The notes beneath the pieces are model-generated. The model had not been told where the DNA came from. It did no database searches and was given only the letters and a program-made list of their open reading frames with translations. Position numbers and translations under genes: made by a program. 64,000 bases of DNA from Lysobacterales bacterium 63-13 (GTDB lineage: Bacteria > Pseudomonadota > Gammaproteobacteria > Xanthomonadales > Rhodanobacteraceae): the NCBI GenBank assembly GCA_001899855.1, contig MKWR01000027.1, positions 62,001-126,000 of the forward strand. Direction: 5' to 3'. This document shows positions 63,830 through 64,000 of this stretch, piece after piece; position 1 is the first letter of the stretch, and every line of letters starts with the position of its first letter.

Positions 63830-64000
63830 ATGTCGAAGATCCTCGTCATTGCCGAACATCTGGACGGCAAACTCAATTCCAGCACCGCGCGCTGCGTCAG
63901 CGCCGCCCAAGCAGTCAAGCCCGCAGCCATCGACGTGCTCGTGCTCGCCGCCGATGCCGCCGCGATCGCCGCCGATGCGGCAAGGATCGAAGGTGTCAGC
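63830..64000 (+). CDS. etfA: Electron transfer flavoprotein alpha subunit (5' part only)
   Basis: The first 57 residues of the FAD-binding alpha subunit: MSKILVIAEHLDGKLNSSTA is the family N-terminus. The frame is open to the window edge and the FAD domain must lie outside. An AAGGAA site is six bases before the ATG. The order etfB-etfA with a short spacer is the usual one. Confidence 0.95.
   Translation, partial: MSKILVIAEHLDGKLNSSTARCVSAAQAVKPAAIDVLVLAADAAAIAADAARIEGVS

Overview
The window reads as chromosomal DNA of a GC-rich gammaproteobacterium, most likely order Lysobacterales/Xanthomonadales (Rhodanobacteraceae or Lysobacteraceae). The basis is the gene content (PhoP/PhoQ with a PepSY protein upstream, CtlX-type hydrolase, STAS-MlaE fusion, NRDE protein, ETF-QO and EtfBA, YoaA- and HrpA-type helicases) and short interspersed arrays of GGGATTC-like units, which as I recall are common in that order. 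I saw no rRNA, tRNA, prophage, transposase or CRISPR array.

Layout. 1-628: a sigma-54-type promoter drives a 64-aa protein of unknown function, closed by a strong bidirectional terminator. 628-9169: housekeeping genes: a Gly/Tyr-rich lipoprotein, aminopeptidase N, a threonine/serine dehydratase, Tag glycosylase, a CtlX-type hydrolase, then PepSY protein-PhoP-PhoQ. 9181-28331: a surface-polysaccharide region. On the minus strand lie two GT4 glycosyltransferases, a DUF4214/methyltransferase protein and a transglutaminase-like protein. On the plus strand lie a lipoprotein, a GT39-like membrane protein, a Wzm/Wzt-type ABC exporter, a 91-aa unknown, a GT2-GT4-sulfotransferase fusion and, further on, a GT2, a GDP-mannose 4,6-dehydratase and a GT4. 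Between these two plus-strand groups sit a fatty acid hydroxylase-like protein and a large propeller/GGDEF diguanylate cyclase.

28393-48828: YegP, a secreted subtilase, a YoaA-like helicase, a lipoprotein, PBP1B, a 1480-aa multi-glycosyltransferase, an NRDE protein, a membrane Ser/Thr kinase, RelA and two secreted unknowns. 48850-54988: hrpA, dps and a ThrE-type exporter, linked by copies of an interspersed repeat; one copy sits in frame inside hrpA. 55081-58638: a four-gene MlaE/MlaF/MCE/lipoprotein lipid-transport operon. 58617-64000: an amidase, ETF-ubiquinone oxidoreductase, an ATP-grasp enzyme and etfB-etfA (etfA cut by the window edge).

How the genes fit together. GDP-mannose conversion, several glycosyltransferases, a sulfotransferase domain and an ABC exporter together point to an exported, possibly sulfated, deoxyhexose-containing polysaccharide. 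ETF-QO and EtfBA form one electron pathway from acyl-CoA dehydrogenases to ubiquinone. PhoPQ, RelA, the Ser/Thr kinase and the cyclase supply stress and envelope signalling. The most unusual feature is the repeat family around hrpA: one copy adds 57 in-frame codons to a conserved helicase, and an inverted copy fills the dps-thrE intergenic space.
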